Shown piece by piece: positions 16,274 through 25,106 of a stretch of DNA of 34,669 nt. This DNA is from CAVPLM01 sp964497095 (GTDB taxonomy: Bacteria > Actinomycetota > Thermoleophilia > RBG-16-64-13). The notes below the pieces were generated by a model. It saw only the letters and a list, made by a program, of their open reading frames with translations, was not told where the DNA came from and searched no databases. Within the stretch, counting starts at the first letter, position 1. The number at the start of each line of letters is the position of its first letter. The stretch spans positions 1 through 34,669 of the forward strand of contig CAZCCL010000015.1 of the NCBI GenBank assembly GCA_964497095.1, written 5' to 3'. The position numbers and the translations under genes were made by a program.

Positions 16274-16623
16274 GACCAAATCGACGATGCGGAACCGGCC
16301 TTCACGAACGTGCCGTCCTGATGCTCCTGGAAGGCCCGATGGAGTTCTTCCTCGGTATTAATGACGATGGGCCCGCGCCACGCGATGGGCTCGCCAAGAG
16401 GTCGGCCGGACACCAGCAGGAACCGGACCGGCCCTTTGCCCGTGACCGCCACCACCTCGTCACCATCGCCGAAGAGGATCGCCTTCCCGCTGCCCACCGG
16501 CGCCGAGCCCTCCGGACCGAAGGAGCCGCTGCCTTCGAACACGTAGGCGAAGGCGGTACGACCTCGGGGGGTAGGATGAGAGAAGCGGGAATCGGCGGGC
16601 ACCCTGACGTCCAGATACTCGGG
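16270..16623 (-). pseudogene. pirin C-terminal domain remnant
   Basis: From PEYLDVRVPADSRF through RFLLVSGRPLGEPIAWRGP to NTEEELHRAFQEHQDGTF this is a good pirin C-terminal cupin. The N-terminal cupin domain with the metal-binding histidines (about 120-170 residues) is missing. Immediately upstream, the pirin frame runs into SRRR codons and the other frame carries a tfoX-like sequence. A GTG at 16602 could start a 110-aa product but has no convincing ribosome site. I interpret it as the 3' half of a pirin gene left by a deletion. Its last four bases overlap the end of the GMC gene on the other strand. Confidence 0.7.
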
Positions 16624-16891
16624 GTCGCGCCTCCGGGAGCACCACGTACTCCTTCATCACCCGGCCCGGCATGGGTTCAAAAGGCATCGCGCCGGCTTCG
16701 GTCTGAGCCTTGGCCCCGTCATCCTCCCCCAGTTTGAGGGCGATGTTGTTTCCGTAGACGCCGGCGAACATGTGCCCGTTAATGAACAGACTGAGACCTC
16801 CGAACATCTTGCGCCTCTCCACTAGGGCGAACGGCTCGACCGCCTGTGCCGGGAGGTCGCTCAACTCAGGCGAGGCCTTCTCCCAGTCCAC
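16624..16891 (-). pseudogene. tfoX N-terminal-domain-like gene, truncated and fused out of frame to pirin
   Basis: Starting at GTG 16891 with GGAGG about 7 nt upstream, the frame encodes MDWEKASPELSDL, then KMFGGLSLFINGHMFAGVYG, and GAMPFEPMPGRVMKEYVVLPEA. This is the core of the TfoX N-terminal domain family (PF04993 type, small single-domain proteins). Normally 20-30 more residues follow, including a helix with a conserved Trp. Here the homology stops after LPEA, and the frame continues as an Arg-rich tail to a stop at 16460 while the pirin sequence continues one base out of register. The intact start and ribosome site suggest it may still be transcribed. Confidence 0.7.
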
Positions 16892-17013
16892 TTCTTTTCC
16901 TCCACTCCCGACGCTCCTAGATACTCGATGCGCATTCCACCTTAAGTACTACCCATCCTATACCGACATTATTGACCAGAAGACCGATTATCGGAGGCTG
17001 CACCGAGTCCACC

Positions 17014-18642
17014 ATGAGCCTGAGCTTCACTCCATACATACTGCCCTTCCTCGTCGCGGCTGTCGTGCTCGCCGCTCTGCTTCCCGTTGCCTGGGGCAAC
17101 CGCCGCGACCTGGTGGCCTTCTGGTTCGGCGCCACCCTCGTGGCGTTCATCGTCTGGGCGCTGGGTTACGCGTTCGAGATCCTTGCGATCGAGCTTGACG
17201 ATAAGGTCCTCTTCGCCAACATCCAGTTCCTGGGAGCGGCGACCGTCTCGGTCTGCTGGTGGGAGATGATCCGCCGCTATATGGGCCTCAGAAGGATCCC
17301 CAGAGCCCTGACCGCTTTCCTCTGGCTCGTAGCCGCGGCTACTGTGATCATCGCCTTCAGCAACCCCGGGGGCCTTTTTCGAGGACAGCCCTTCATCCAC
17401 ACCGACACTGCTCCGATTCCCGTGCTGCACGCAGACTACGGGCCGTGGCACACCTACTCTTTCATGCCGGTGACGGCGCTACTCAACGCAGCCGTCCTCG
17501 CCCTACTCGGCTGGAGGGCGCTCCGCTCGCGCAACTTCTACCGCAAACAGTACCTGGTTCTTTTCGCGGCGCTCCTCCTGCCCTTTGCTACGACCGTGCT
17601 CTACGCGTCCGGTCTGCAACCTTGGCGGGACTACAACCTTACTGCGGCCGTCGCCGGGATCTCCGGACTGCTGCTCGCCTTGGGATTGTTCCGCTGGCGA
17701 CTGTTCGACATCGTCCCCTTCGCCCGCGACCTAGTCGTCGAGGACCTCGCCGACGGGGTGATAGTGGCGGATCGGCACGGCCGGATAGTGGACTTGAACG
17801 CATCGGCCGAGCGACTGACCGGTCTGAAGCGCGATCAGGCCGTAGGGAGACCGGCAGAGGAGGCGTTGGCCCATCACCCGGTGCTAAAGGAGATCCTCGC
17901 GGCACCGAACGACGGCCCCTCGCATACCGTCACCCGCGATGAGATGGTCGTCAAGTTGGACAACGTCAATCGCTACTACGGCGTAAGCTCTTCTCGAGTC
18001 ATGGCTCGCCACGGCAGATTCCTGGGCAGGGCGGTGGTCATGCACGAGGTCACCGAACGGGTCCAGCTGGTGGAGCAGGTCAGGGAGTTGGCCAACACCG
18101 ACGACCTGACCGGGCTGACCAATCGCCGCCACTTCCTCGAGTTGACCGGGCGGGAGTTCGAGCTCAGCCGTCGTCATCACTACCCGGTCTCGGTCATACT
18201 GTTCGACGTGGACCGTTTCAAAGAGGTCAACGACAATTACGGGCACCGTGCAGGGGACTTGGTGCTCCACGAGCTGGCGACCCGCTGCCGAAGCGTCCTC
18301 AGGTCGACCGACGTCGTGGGCCGGCTTGGTGGCGAAGAGTTCGGCGTACTGCTGACGCATGCGGACCTTCGAGAAGCGGCGCTGGTAGCGAACCGGATAC
18401 GGCAGGCGGTGGAGTCGATGCGGGTAGGCGCCCGCACCTACGGCGATGGGATCAGAGTCACGCTCAGCGTAGGGGTGACCCAGGTGGATGCCGACCCCGA
18501 CATAGCTGCCGACACATTGGACACGGTGCTGGAGCGCGCCGACAAGGCCCTCTACCAGGCTAAGGGTATGGGCCGAAACACAGTGGTAACATCTGAGGGA
18601 GAGATGGTACCGGCGGCTTCGACATTGCGTGTCGTGGTCTGA
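17014..18642 (+). CDS. membrane-bound diguanylate cyclase (7TM-PAS-GGDEF)
   Basis: The 542-aa protein synthesises cyclic di-GMP. The first 230 residues form about seven hydrophobic segments of the histidine-kinase 7TM sensor type, beginning YILPFLVAAVVLAALL. A PAS domain follows (about 240-350; VIVADRHGRIVDLNASAERLTGL). The GGDEF domain spans about 365-530, with NTDDLTGLTNRRHF at its start and GGEEF at 439-443, an active-site variant that is normally catalytic. RSTD at 430-433, five residues before it, is the RxxD inhibitory site, so product feedback is expected. ATG 17014 is chosen because the hydrophobic sensor starts right after it; GGAGG at 16993 is rather far. A TTG at 16972 would add 14 residues. 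Confidence 0.9.
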   Translation: MSLSFTPYILPFLVAAVVLAALLPVAWGNRRDLVAFWFGATLVAFIVWALGYAFEILAIELDDKVLFANIQFLGAATVSVCWWEMIRRYMGLRRIPRALTAFLWLVAAATVIIAFSNPGGLFRGQPFIHTDTAPIPVLHADYGPWHTYSFMPVTALLNAAVLALLGWRALRSRNFYRKQYLVLFAALLLPFATTVLYASGLQPWRDYNLTAAVAGISGLLLALGLFRWRLFDIVPFARDLVVEDLADGVIVADRHGRIVDLNASAERLTGLKRDQAVGRPAEEALAHHPVLKEILAAPNDGPSHTVTRDEMVVKLDNVNRYYGVSSSRVMARHGRFLGRAVVMHEVTERVQLVEQVRELANTDDLTGLTNRRHFLELTGREFELSRRHHYPVSVILFDVDRFKEVNDNYGHRAGDLVLHELATRCRSVLRSTDVVGRLGGEEFGVLLTHADLREAALVANRIRQAVESMRVGARTYGDGIRVTLSVGVTQVDADPDIAADTLDTVLERADKALYQAKGMGRNTVVTSEGEMVPAASTLRVVV

Positions 18643-18679
18643 AGGGACTGATAGGACTTAGGTAGGAGCAGTCCGGCTA

Positions 18680-18708
18680 TTGACCCCGTCCCGTATGGGG
18701 CGGACAAT
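18680..18708 (+). promoter_or_regulatory. sigma70-type promoter for the SLH protein gene
   Basis: TTGACC at 18680-18685 and GACAAT at 18703-18708 are 17 bp apart, giving 5/6 and 4/6 matches to the consensus. The site is 58 bp upstream of the GTG start of the secreted SLH protein and downstream of the diguanylate cyclase stop. Confidence 0.5.
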
Positions 18709-18765
18709 CGCAAGACGTCGGACTGAGGTGGAACAATAGCCAGTAACGGCTTCTGGGGGTGTGCG

Positions 18766-20457
18766 GTGAAGAGGAGCATGATCATCCTGTTGTCGACCGT
18801 CACCTGCGCGCTTGTGCTCGTGTTCGGTATGAACGCGGCTGCCTGGGCCGATGATGTGGAAGCGCCGCCTGCGGAGACCTGGCAGGTGCGGACCATACCC
18901 ACGCCGGTGGCAGGCGTACAGCCTTCCTTCCTCGCGGCCGAGAGTGGACGTCTTGCGTGGACCGGCGCCGTGGTGGGGAACTGGAACTCCGAGATGTTTG
19001 TCTACGATCTGTCGACCGGTCGCAACACCGCCATGAACGTCAAGCCACCGGGCTCTTACTACAATCCCTCCGCGGACGGACCCTGGGTCGCCTTCCAGGG
19101 TCACACCACCGGCGCATTCGACGACATCTACCTTTACGACAATGCAAACGGCCAGATATCACGCATCACCAACAACGAGGATGTCGGAGACCGGAACGAC
19201 TGGAATCCCCGTGTGGACGCTAATCGCATCGTGTGGGAAAAAGACATGCTCGGCAGCAATCCCAAGCCGGGCATCTATCTGTACGACATCTTTCTCGGCA
19301 CCCGCACTCTGATCATCCCCGGCAGCGAATACCGAAACCCCGATATCTGGGGCGACTGGGTGGTCTGCGTCAAGAACGACCGGACCCTCGGCGTGAACGG
19401 TTCCGAGATCGTCCTTTACAACCTGCTCGACCGAAGCACGAAGTCCATCGCGGTGGACACCGGCACCATGAACAACGACGGTCCCTGCATCGACAACGGC
19501 TGGGTCGTCTGGGCCTCCGGCGATCTCTGGAAGGCCGGGGCCCCCGATCCCTGGCCCACGTACCAGATAAACCTGTACAGGATCGAGACCGGCGAGACCT
19601 TCGCTCTCACCAACAACGTAAGCGGCAACTTCAATCCCTCCCTCGAAGGCGATACGGTGGCGTGGGAGACGAAGCAGCCGAACGCCATCATGACCTACGA
19701 TATCCCCTCTGGAACCATCGTCCAGGTCTCGCAGGTCTCGCAGGCGGGCGAGTCGGTCAGGTCCCCCGATGTGGACGGCTCCGCCATCGCCTGGTACAGC
19801 AACACGGGCCTCTTCTATGCCGTCCGCAGCTCTGAAGCCACCCGCTTCCCGGACGTGCCCGCCGATCACCCCTACTACACGGCCATAGAAGGTATGGCCG
19901 AGCGTGAGATCATCCAGGGCTACCAGAACGGGAATTTCGGACCCAGCGACCCCGTCATCCGTCAGCAGTTCGCCAAGATGATCGTGCTCACCATGGCCGA
20001 GTACGACCCGGCGCAGTTCACCACCACCACGAACGACACGTTCACTTTCACCGACTCGGACCTGCTCATTTCTCAGACCCCGTCCGGCGAGTTGTATCCC
20101 TATCACTACGTGTCCAAAGCGGCACTCACCGGTTTGACTGTGGGCTACCCCGACGGCTCCTTCAAACCCGCCAACCGCATCACCCGGCAACAGGTGATCA
20201 CCATGATCGTGCGGGCGGGGAGCCGCGAACTACGGCCGCCGCCTCCCGGCTACAGAGGCGTGCTTGACTACAGCGACCCCACCCACGGCCAGAACATCCG
20301 ACTTGCGGAGTACAACGGCATCCTCGACGGCATCGTGGGCAACTCGAGCGGGACGCTGACCGGTTGGAACACCAAGGGCGACGCCACCCGGGGAGAAGTG
20401 GCCCAGATGCTGTGGAATCTGCTGGGGGTATTCGGTCTGACCGAACTGCCTGAATAG
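18766..20457 (+). CDS. secreted TolB-like beta-propeller protein with three C-terminal SLH domains
   Basis: The 563-aa protein starts with a signal peptide (MKRSMIILLS ... hydrophobic core ... AAAWA, cleavage near residue 28). Residues about 45-355 contain repeated blades with patterns such as YNPSADGPWVAFQG, WNPRVDANRIVWE, FNPSLEGDTVAWE and RSPDVDGSAIAWY, typical of TolB/WD40-like propellers. Three S-layer homology domains follow from F361: FPDVPADHPYYTAIEGMAE, then SKAALTGLTVGYPDGSFKP, then a more divergent one around AEYNGILDGIVG. SLH domains anchor proteins to cell-wall polymers, so it is probably displayed on the surface. GTG at 18766 precedes the positively charged signal-peptide start. 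Ligand unknown. Confidence 0.88.
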   Translation: MKRSMIILLSTVTCALVLVFGMNAAAWADDVEAPPAETWQVRTIPTPVAGVQPSFLAAESGRLAWTGAVVGNWNSEMFVYDLSTGRNTAMNVKPPGSYYNPSADGPWVAFQGHTTGAFDDIYLYDNANGQISRITNNEDVGDRNDWNPRVDANRIVWEKDMLGSNPKPGIYLYDIFLGTRTLIIPGSEYRNPDIWGDWVVCVKNDRTLGVNGSEIVLYNLLDRSTKSIAVDTGTMNNDGPCIDNGWVVWASGDLWKAGAPDPWPTYQINLYRIETGETFALTNNVSGNFNPSLEGDTVAWETKQPNAIMTYDIPSGTIVQVSQVSQAGESVRSPDVDGSAIAWYSNTGLFYAVRSSEATRFPDVPADHPYYTAIEGMAEREIIQGYQNGNFGPSDPVIRQQFAKMIVLTMAEYDPAQFTTTTNDTFTFTDSDLLISQTPSGELYPYHYVSKAALTGLTVGYPDGSFKPANRITRQQVITMIVRAGSRELRPPPPGYRGVLDYSDPTHGQNIRLAEYNGILDGIVGNSSGTLTGWNTKGDATRGEVAQMLWNLLGVFGLTELPE

Positions 20458-20497
20458 CAGGCGCGGCTACGAACTGCCTGAATAGCAGGCGTAGCTA
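20442..20497 (+). repeat. 28-bp tandem duplication with hairpins at the stop codon of the SLH gene
   Basis: A 28-bp unit starting CGAACTGCCTGAATAGCAGG occurs at 20442-20469 and again at 20470-20497 with two mismatches. Each copy contains GCCTG-AATAG-CAGGC, a 5-bp stem whose loop, in the first copy, holds the TAG stop codon of the SLH gene. The second copy is therefore a duplicate of the gene's end. The two hairpins may help terminate or protect the transcript. This is the only clear structure between the convergent SLH and DUF3795 genes. Confidence 0.75.
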
Positions 20498-20562
20498 GGC
20501 GGCCAAGAGGACCGTTCGGGGCATCACACGCCGCCCCCCGGGCCAGTCCCGAACTCTGAGGT

Positions 20563-21018
20563 CTAGTACCGGGGTCTTTCGAGCGACTCCAGGTAGAACC
20601 GCTCCACGCCCACTTCGCGCATGCGGTCGTTGTTGTCGCGCCAGCGTCGCTCGAAGATCTCCGGGTAGCTGTTTCGCCCACAGGGGTATTCGTCGCACTG
20701 GAAACAGTAGTCGACACCCTTCTCCTGATAGCAGACGCGGGCGGCACAGAAAGGCAGGGGACAGCCGCCGACCCGGCACCCCGCGCACTCCGCCTGGGTG
20801 AGGAACCCAAGGACCTCGACGAAAGCGCCATACTCTTCGAGGACCGGAGCCCGTTCGGTCACTTTGGGGGCCATGTTCTCGAAGCCCTTCAGTGACTCCG
20901 CCAATTCCGTGGCCAGCCGCTTGACGCGCCCCTTCTCATAGCGGACACACCGCTCGCAATCCAGCCCGCAGGGTGCCAGCCTCTCGAGGATCTCTTCGTA
21001 CGTGGGACTGCTGTCCAT
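20563..21018 (-). CDS. DUF3795 family cysteine-rich protein
   Basis: The 151-aa protein has the DUF3795 pattern: LAPCGLDCERC near the N-terminus, then CAGCRVGGCPLPFC, and finally CFQCDEYPCGRN. About a dozen cysteines in CxxC-type groups suggest binding of zinc or an Fe-S cluster. The function of the family is not known. ATG at 21018 is chosen because GGGGAGGG lies just upstream. The longer open frame to 21108 would extend into the start of the divergent acetyltransferase gene and adds Arg/Gly-rich residues without similarity. Confidence 0.85.
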   Translation of the reverse strand: MDSSPTYEEILERLAPCGLDCERCVRYEKGRVKRLATELAESLKGFENMAPKVTERAPVLEEYGAFVEVLGFLTQAECAGCRVGGCPLPFCAARVCYQEKGVDYCFQCDEYPCGRNSYPEIFERRWRDNNDRMREVGVERFYLESLERPRY

Positions 21019-21095
21019 GTGCCCTCCCCAACCGTCCGACCTTGCGCCCATTCTACGCTCTGGCGAGTCGTCCCGGCGCGGCGTAGACTGCCCCC

Positions 21096-21593
21096 ATGCA
21101 CTCTCCAACGTTCACGATCCGCCCCGTGGCAACTCACGACGGCGACTGGGTCCTCAGCCTGGTCCGCGAGTGGGGAACAGATTTCATCGTGTCCCGGGGG
21201 CGCAAGATCTTTCCTATCCGACTCCCCGGCTTCTGCGCGATCGGATCCGAGGGGGAGAGGCTCGGCCTCGCCACCTACGAGATCATCGCCGGGGAGTGTC
21301 AAATGGTTACCTTGCACGTCCTCAGACTTCACGAGGGCATCGGCACCGCGCTCACAGCGGCGGTGCGCGATGCGGCTGTGTCGGCAGGCTGCGGCCGCCT
21401 CTGGCTCATCACCACCAACGATAACCTCGACGCTCTCCGCTTCTACCAGCGGCGGGGATTCGAGTTGGTGGCCGTCCATCGCGACTTCCGTGAAGTGGCC
21501 CGCCGGCTGAAGCCTTCGATCCCGCTGATAGGGAACTACGGGATACCGATCCGGGACGAGATCGAACTGGAGCTGGGACTTGACACGCCTTGA
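21096..21593 (+). CDS. GNAT family N-acetyltransferase
   Basis: The 165-aa product has the GNAT fold: a beta-strand with TYEIIAGECQMVTLHVL, the acetyl-CoA-binding turn HEGIGTALTAAVRDAA (variant of Q/RxxGxG/A), and NDNLDALRFYQRRGFELVAVHRD near the end. It transfers an acetyl group from acetyl-CoA to an amine that cannot be predicted. There is no clear ribosome site before ATG 21096, but TAGACT at 21084-21089 is a possible -10 only 6 bases upstream, so the message may be leaderless. Its end overlaps the TTG start of the HAD gene by 14 bp. Confidence 0.88.
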   Translation: MHSPTFTIRPVATHDGDWVLSLVREWGTDFIVSRGRKIFPIRLPGFCAIGSEGERLGLATYEIIAGECQMVTLHVLRLHEGIGTALTAAVRDAAVSAGCGRLWLITTNDNLDALRFYQRRGFELVAVHRDFREVARRLKPSIPLIGNYGIPIRDEIELELGLDTP

Positions 21594-22269
21594 CCCCGAT
21601 CACGCCGTCGTCTTCGACATGGACGGGGTCATCCTTGACTCCGAGCCCGTGTGGGAGCGAGTGATGCACGAGCTGTTCGCCGCTCATAACCGTCGGTTCA
21701 CCGACTTCGACCAGAGCGCTTTCATGGGCGGCGACAACTCCCTGCAGTGGGCTTCCTACCTTCGCCGATTCGGCGGGATCCCCCTGGAAGACCGGGAGAT
21801 CCTCGCGTGGGTGACCGGCAGGTTGATCGGCCACTTCTCGGAACGGCTCCCGATGATGCCCGGCGCCGCGGAGGCGGTGGCCCGTCTCGCGTCGAGCTAC
21901 CGCTTGGCGTTGGCCAGCTCGTCCCCCCGGGAGATCATAGCGTTCGTGCTGGAGAGATCGGGCCTGCAGCGGTTCTTCACAGCCTGGGCATCGTCGGACG
22001 ATGTGCCCCGAGGCAAACCTGCGCCCGACGTATACCAGAGGGCATGCGCGCTGATCCAGACCGATCCCGTCGACTGTGTGGCCGTGGAGGACTCCTCCGT
22101 CGGTATCCAGGCGGCTCATTCCGCCGGACTGAGGGTGATCGCCATCCCCCACCCCTCGGTCTCGCCCGACCCAGCTTCTTTCGAACTGGCCGACCTGGCT
22201 CTGCCCTCCATCCGCCGGCTGAAAGCGGAGACCGTGCACCGGATCCTTTTCTCCTGTCCGAGGCGATGA
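21580..22269 (+). CDS. HAD superfamily hydrolase (beta-phosphoglucomutase-like)
   Basis: The 229-aa protein begins with the HAD nucleophile motif FDMDGVILDSEPVW (D13 and D15). It has a helical cap like those of beta-phosphoglucomutases and phosphatases of that branch, motif II LALASSSPRE, the lysine in PRGKPAPDVY, and motif IV VAVEDSSVGIQAAHSAG. It is probably a sugar-phosphate phosphatase or mutase; the substrate cannot be told. The start is TTG at 21580, overlapping the GNAT gene by 14 bp, so the two are likely translationally coupled. The nuclease gene follows after 13 bp. Confidence 0.88.
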   Translation: MTRLDPDHAVVFDMDGVILDSEPVWERVMHELFAAHNRRFTDFDQSAFMGGDNSLQWASYLRRFGGIPLEDREILAWVTGRLIGHFSERLPMMPGAAEAVARLASSYRLALASSSPREIIAFVLERSGLQRFFTAWASSDDVPRGKPAPDVYQRACALIQTDPVDCVAVEDSSVGIQAAHSAGLRVIAIPHPSVSPDPASFELADLALPSIRRLKAETVHRILFSCPRR

Positions 22270-22282
22270 GTATCCTGATCTC

Positions 22283-23821
22283 ATGAACGTGGACACTACC
22301 CACCGACCTTTGCCCCGGCTGTCCAAGTCGCGGTACACCAGCTTCTTGGGCTGTCCCCGGCTCGGTTACCTTCGCGCCTACCCCGCCAGGTTCGCCTCGC
22401 TCTGCTCGGAGGACCCCGCTCGACAGGCCCTTTTCGATAGCGGTACACGGATCGGCGAACTGGCTCGCGAGTACTATCCGGGTGGTCTCCTGATCAGTGC
22501 GGACCACCTCCATATACCGCAGGCGCTGCGGCAGACCCGGGAGGCTCTGGCCTCCGGACGGGACGTCATCTATGAGGCGGCGTTCGAACACCAGGGCATC
22601 CTGGTGCGGGTGGACATCCTCAGGCGGCTGGAAGACGGGTCCCTGGAGCTCACCGAGGTCAAGTCGAGCACCAAGGTCGATTTGGCCAAACACGTACCCG
22701 ACGTGGCCATCCAGCTGTACGTGCTCCATTCGGCCGGTCTTCCGGTGCGCAGGGCCAACCTGATGCACATCGATCGCGGCTACATCCATCACGGGGGCGA
22801 CACGTATCAAGCCCGGGACCTCTTCATCTCCGAGGACGTGACCGACGCCGCGTGCCGTTACATCGACTCCACCCTGCCCGGCACCCTTCGCGACATCGCC
22901 ACCTGGCTTTCCGCCGACGAACCCCCGGAGGCGAAACTCCGCAACTCCTGCCGTGACTGCGACTACTACGAAGGTTATTGCCGTCCGCGTGGTCCCGAGT
23001 ACCCGGTGGGTGAGCTGGGTCGGGCCACGCAGGCGATAGCTCATCTCGAGGCCGCCGGCATCTGCGATCTGCGCGAGTTGAGCCCCGACAGTATCGAGTA
23101 TGCCCGGATGGTAGGCCTTCTGCGGGCGAGCAACTTGGGGCCACGCGTCGTGCGGATGCTTCACGCGATCCGCACCGGGGAGCTTCGGATCGACCAGGGA
23201 ACGGCAGAGGCGCTGAGCGAACTCCCGTTCCCGGTGCATTTCCTCGACTTCGAGACCTGGAACCCGGCCCTACCGGTGTTCGCAGGCACCAGGCCGTACG
23301 AGCAGATCCCTTTCCAGTGGTCCGACCACCGCCTCCTACCGGACGGCACTACGGATCATGCCGCCTATCTCGCGGAAGGAGCGGAGGATCCCCGGGGTGG
23401 ATTGGCCCTCGAGCTTGTGCGTCGGCTGGCCGACGATGGCGCGGTCCTGGCCTACCACGCGCCGTTCGAGCGGGATCGACTCCAAGATCTCGCCTGCCTC
23501 TTCCCCAGCCTCGAGGGACCTCTGCTCGGTATCGTCGCCCGTCTCATCGATCTCAAGCCCATAGTCACCGATCACGCATATCATCCCGGTTTCCACGGCA
23601 GCTTCTCACTCAAGGCCGTGCTTCCGGCCCTGGTGCCGGGCTGTGGCTACGATGACCTGGCCATCAAGGACGGGAGCGGCGCGACCCTGGCCTACGAGCG
23701 GCTCCGGCTCATGCCTCCCGGAACCGAGAGGGACCGACTACGCGCGGACATGCTCGCTTACTGCGCCCAGGACACCTGGGGCATGGTCGAGATATACAGG
23801 GTCCTGTGCGACCTGGTCTAG
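22283..23821 (+). CDS. DUF2779 protein: Cas4-like Fe-S nuclease plus DEDD-type exonuclease
   Basis: The 512-aa protein matches the DUF2779 family. The N-terminal half looks like a PD-(D/E)XK nuclease of the Cas4/AddB type: D111 in VRVDILRRLEDG and E125-V-K127 in TEVKSST. C24 and the group C223, C226, C233 (SCRDCDYYEGYC) could hold a [4Fe-4S] cluster. The C-terminal half looks like a DnaQ/DEDD 3'-5' exonuclease: D322 and E324 in FLDFETWN, a middle AYHAPFERDRL motif and D497 in YCAQDTWGMVEI. Activity on DNA or RNA is inferred. No cas genes are nearby. ATG 22283 lacks a strong ribosome site but follows the HAD stop closely. It ends one base before the convergent membrane protein gene. Confidence 0.85.
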   Translation: MNVDTTHRPLPRLSKSRYTSFLGCPRLGYLRAYPARFASLCSEDPARQALFDSGTRIGELAREYYPGGLLISADHLHIPQALRQTREALASGRDVIYEAAFEHQGILVRVDILRRLEDGSLELTEVKSSTKVDLAKHVPDVAIQLYVLHSAGLPVRRANLMHIDRGYIHHGGDTYQARDLFISEDVTDAACRYIDSTLPGTLRDIATWLSADEPPEAKLRNSCRDCDYYEGYCRPRGPEYPVGELGRATQAIAHLEAAGICDLRELSPDSIEYARMVGLLRASNLGPRVVRMLHAIRTGELRIDQGTAEALSELPFPVHFLDFETWNPALPVFAGTRPYEQIPFQWSDHRLLPDGTTDHAAYLAEGAEDPRGGLALELVRRLADDGAVLAYHAPFERDRLQDLACLFPSLEGPLLGIVARLIDLKPIVTDHAYHPGFHGSFSLKAVLPALVPGCGYDDLAIKDGSGATLAYERLRLMPPGTERDRLRADMLAYCAQDTWGMVEIYRVLCDLV

Positions 23822-23822
23822 G

Positions 23823-25106
23823 CTAGCCGGAAGACCGTCCGTCGGACTCTGCATGCCCGCCCTCGGGCGGCTCAGTCGCGGCCTCAGGACCGGGAGCCGC
23901 TGGAGCGTCCCCAGTCGTGTCCACACCGGGGGCCGGGGGGCCGGATGCGGCGAAGGTCGTCGCCTCTGGGCCGGACGGTGGCTGAGGCCCAGGAGTGGCG
24001 ACCGGCGGTGACGTGGGTGACGGACCGGAAGGGGCAACCGGCGGTCCACCCGGATACGGCATGCCCCCGGGGCTTGTCGCGGCGGCCCAGGCCGCCTGTT
24101 CCCCGGCGGCCGCCTCTCGCTTCCTGCGTCGCCTATCCCGCAACCAAGCCAAGATGGCCACGTAGGTCGCCCCGAAGCCCACCAGCCAGAGCACCCCAAG
24201 AATGACGATCCAGGCTACCGGGATCCAGCGGGCCACGTTGATGATCACTACCCCCAACACCGCGGCCGGCATCACCGTCTCGCGCCTGTCTTCTCTGGCT
24301 CCCAAGATAAGCCGGCCCACCATCGCTCCCACGGCAACCAGGCCGAACAGCGACATGATGGGAAGGACTATGGCCAACCAGGGCACCACCAGAATGATCC
24401 CAATGATGGAGATGATGAGCGCCACGGTGACGACGGGCACACCTATGATCACCCCAAGGGCCCCCCAACCGAGCGAGGAGAAGAAGTGATTCCGTACCCG
24501 GTCTCGGACAGCGGAGACCTGCCGGGGGGCGATGGCGGTGATGATGACGGCCACCACTGCAAGGAAGACCGTCGACCAGACCCAGTTCAGGATGGCGCCG
24601 GTGCGCCAAGGCCGGAGCACCGGATCACCAACCGACATGTCTATGCCGGCGATCCCTCCCCCCACGTCGACCGTGCGACCCCGCACGGTAGCCCCGGACT
24701 GGACCGTCACGTCCCCGAACACCGAGACCACGGCCGCGTCGCCAGGATTCACCGCGTCGCCGACACGTGCTCCGTCGGCGATCGTGACGTCCCCAAAGAC
24801 CACCACGACTACGTTGTCGACGGTCCCCCGGACGAGCAGATCCCCACCCACGACCACCACGTTGTCCCAGGTCTCGCCGGGTCCGATGACCGCGTCTTCG
24901 AACACCGCGACCTTCTGCTCGCCTGACGTGTTGTCTGCGCGTGTGACCGCGACCCCACCCGGTGCGACCCAGGCCAGCGCCGTGAGCAACCCGGTCAGCA
25001 GAAGAAGGACGGTCAGAGCCAGCGCGACCGCCTGCGATCTCTTGCGGAGCCCGGGGCGCCGGTGTCGCGGCGCGGCGCCGTCGCATCGGTTCTGGATCTC
25101 GGTCAT
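23823..25106 (-). CDS. polymer-forming beta-helix membrane protein with Pro-rich C-terminus
   Basis: The 427-aa protein has a hydrophobic segment at about residues 26-48. A right-handed-helix-like repeat region follows (about 65-155), with VVVVGGDLLVRGTVDNVVVVVFGDVTIADGARV and VVSVFGDVTVQSGATV, as in bactofilin/polymer-forming cytoskeletal domains. Several further membrane helices lie between about 168 and 325 (for example WVWSTVFLAVVAVIITAIA). The last 90 residues are Pro/Gly/Ala-rich and probably disordered. The beta-helix would lie outside the membrane and the tail in the cytoplasm, if the N-terminal segment is a membrane anchor. GGGGAGG lies about 5 nt before ATG 25106. Function unknown; similar genes are often annotated polymer-forming cytoskeletal proteins. 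Confidence 0.8.
   Translation of the reverse strand: MTEIQNRCDGAAPRHRRPGLRKRSQAVALALTVLLLLTGLLTALAWVAPGGVAVTRADNTSGEQKVAVFEDAVIGPGETWDNVVVVGGDLLVRGTVDNVVVVVFGDVTIADGARVGDAVNPGDAAVVSVFGDVTVQSGATVRGRTVDVGGGIAGIDMSVGDPVLRPWRTGAILNWVWSTVFLAVVAVIITAIAPRQVSAVRDRVRNHFFSSLGWGALGVIIGVPVVTVALIISIIGIILVVPWLAIVLPIMSLFGLVAVGAMVGRLILGAREDRRETVMPAAVLGVVIINVARWIPVAWIVILGVLWLVGFGATYVAILAWLRDRRRRKREAAAGEQAAWAAATSPGGMPYPGGPPVAPSGPSPTSPPVATPGPQPPSGPEATTFAASGPPAPGVDTTGDAPAAPGPEAATEPPEGGHAESDGRSSG

Noticed and set aside
22283..23821. Cas4 of a CRISPR system
   Set aside because: Only the N-terminal half is Cas4-like; the DEDD exonuclease half and absence of cas genes point to DUF2779.
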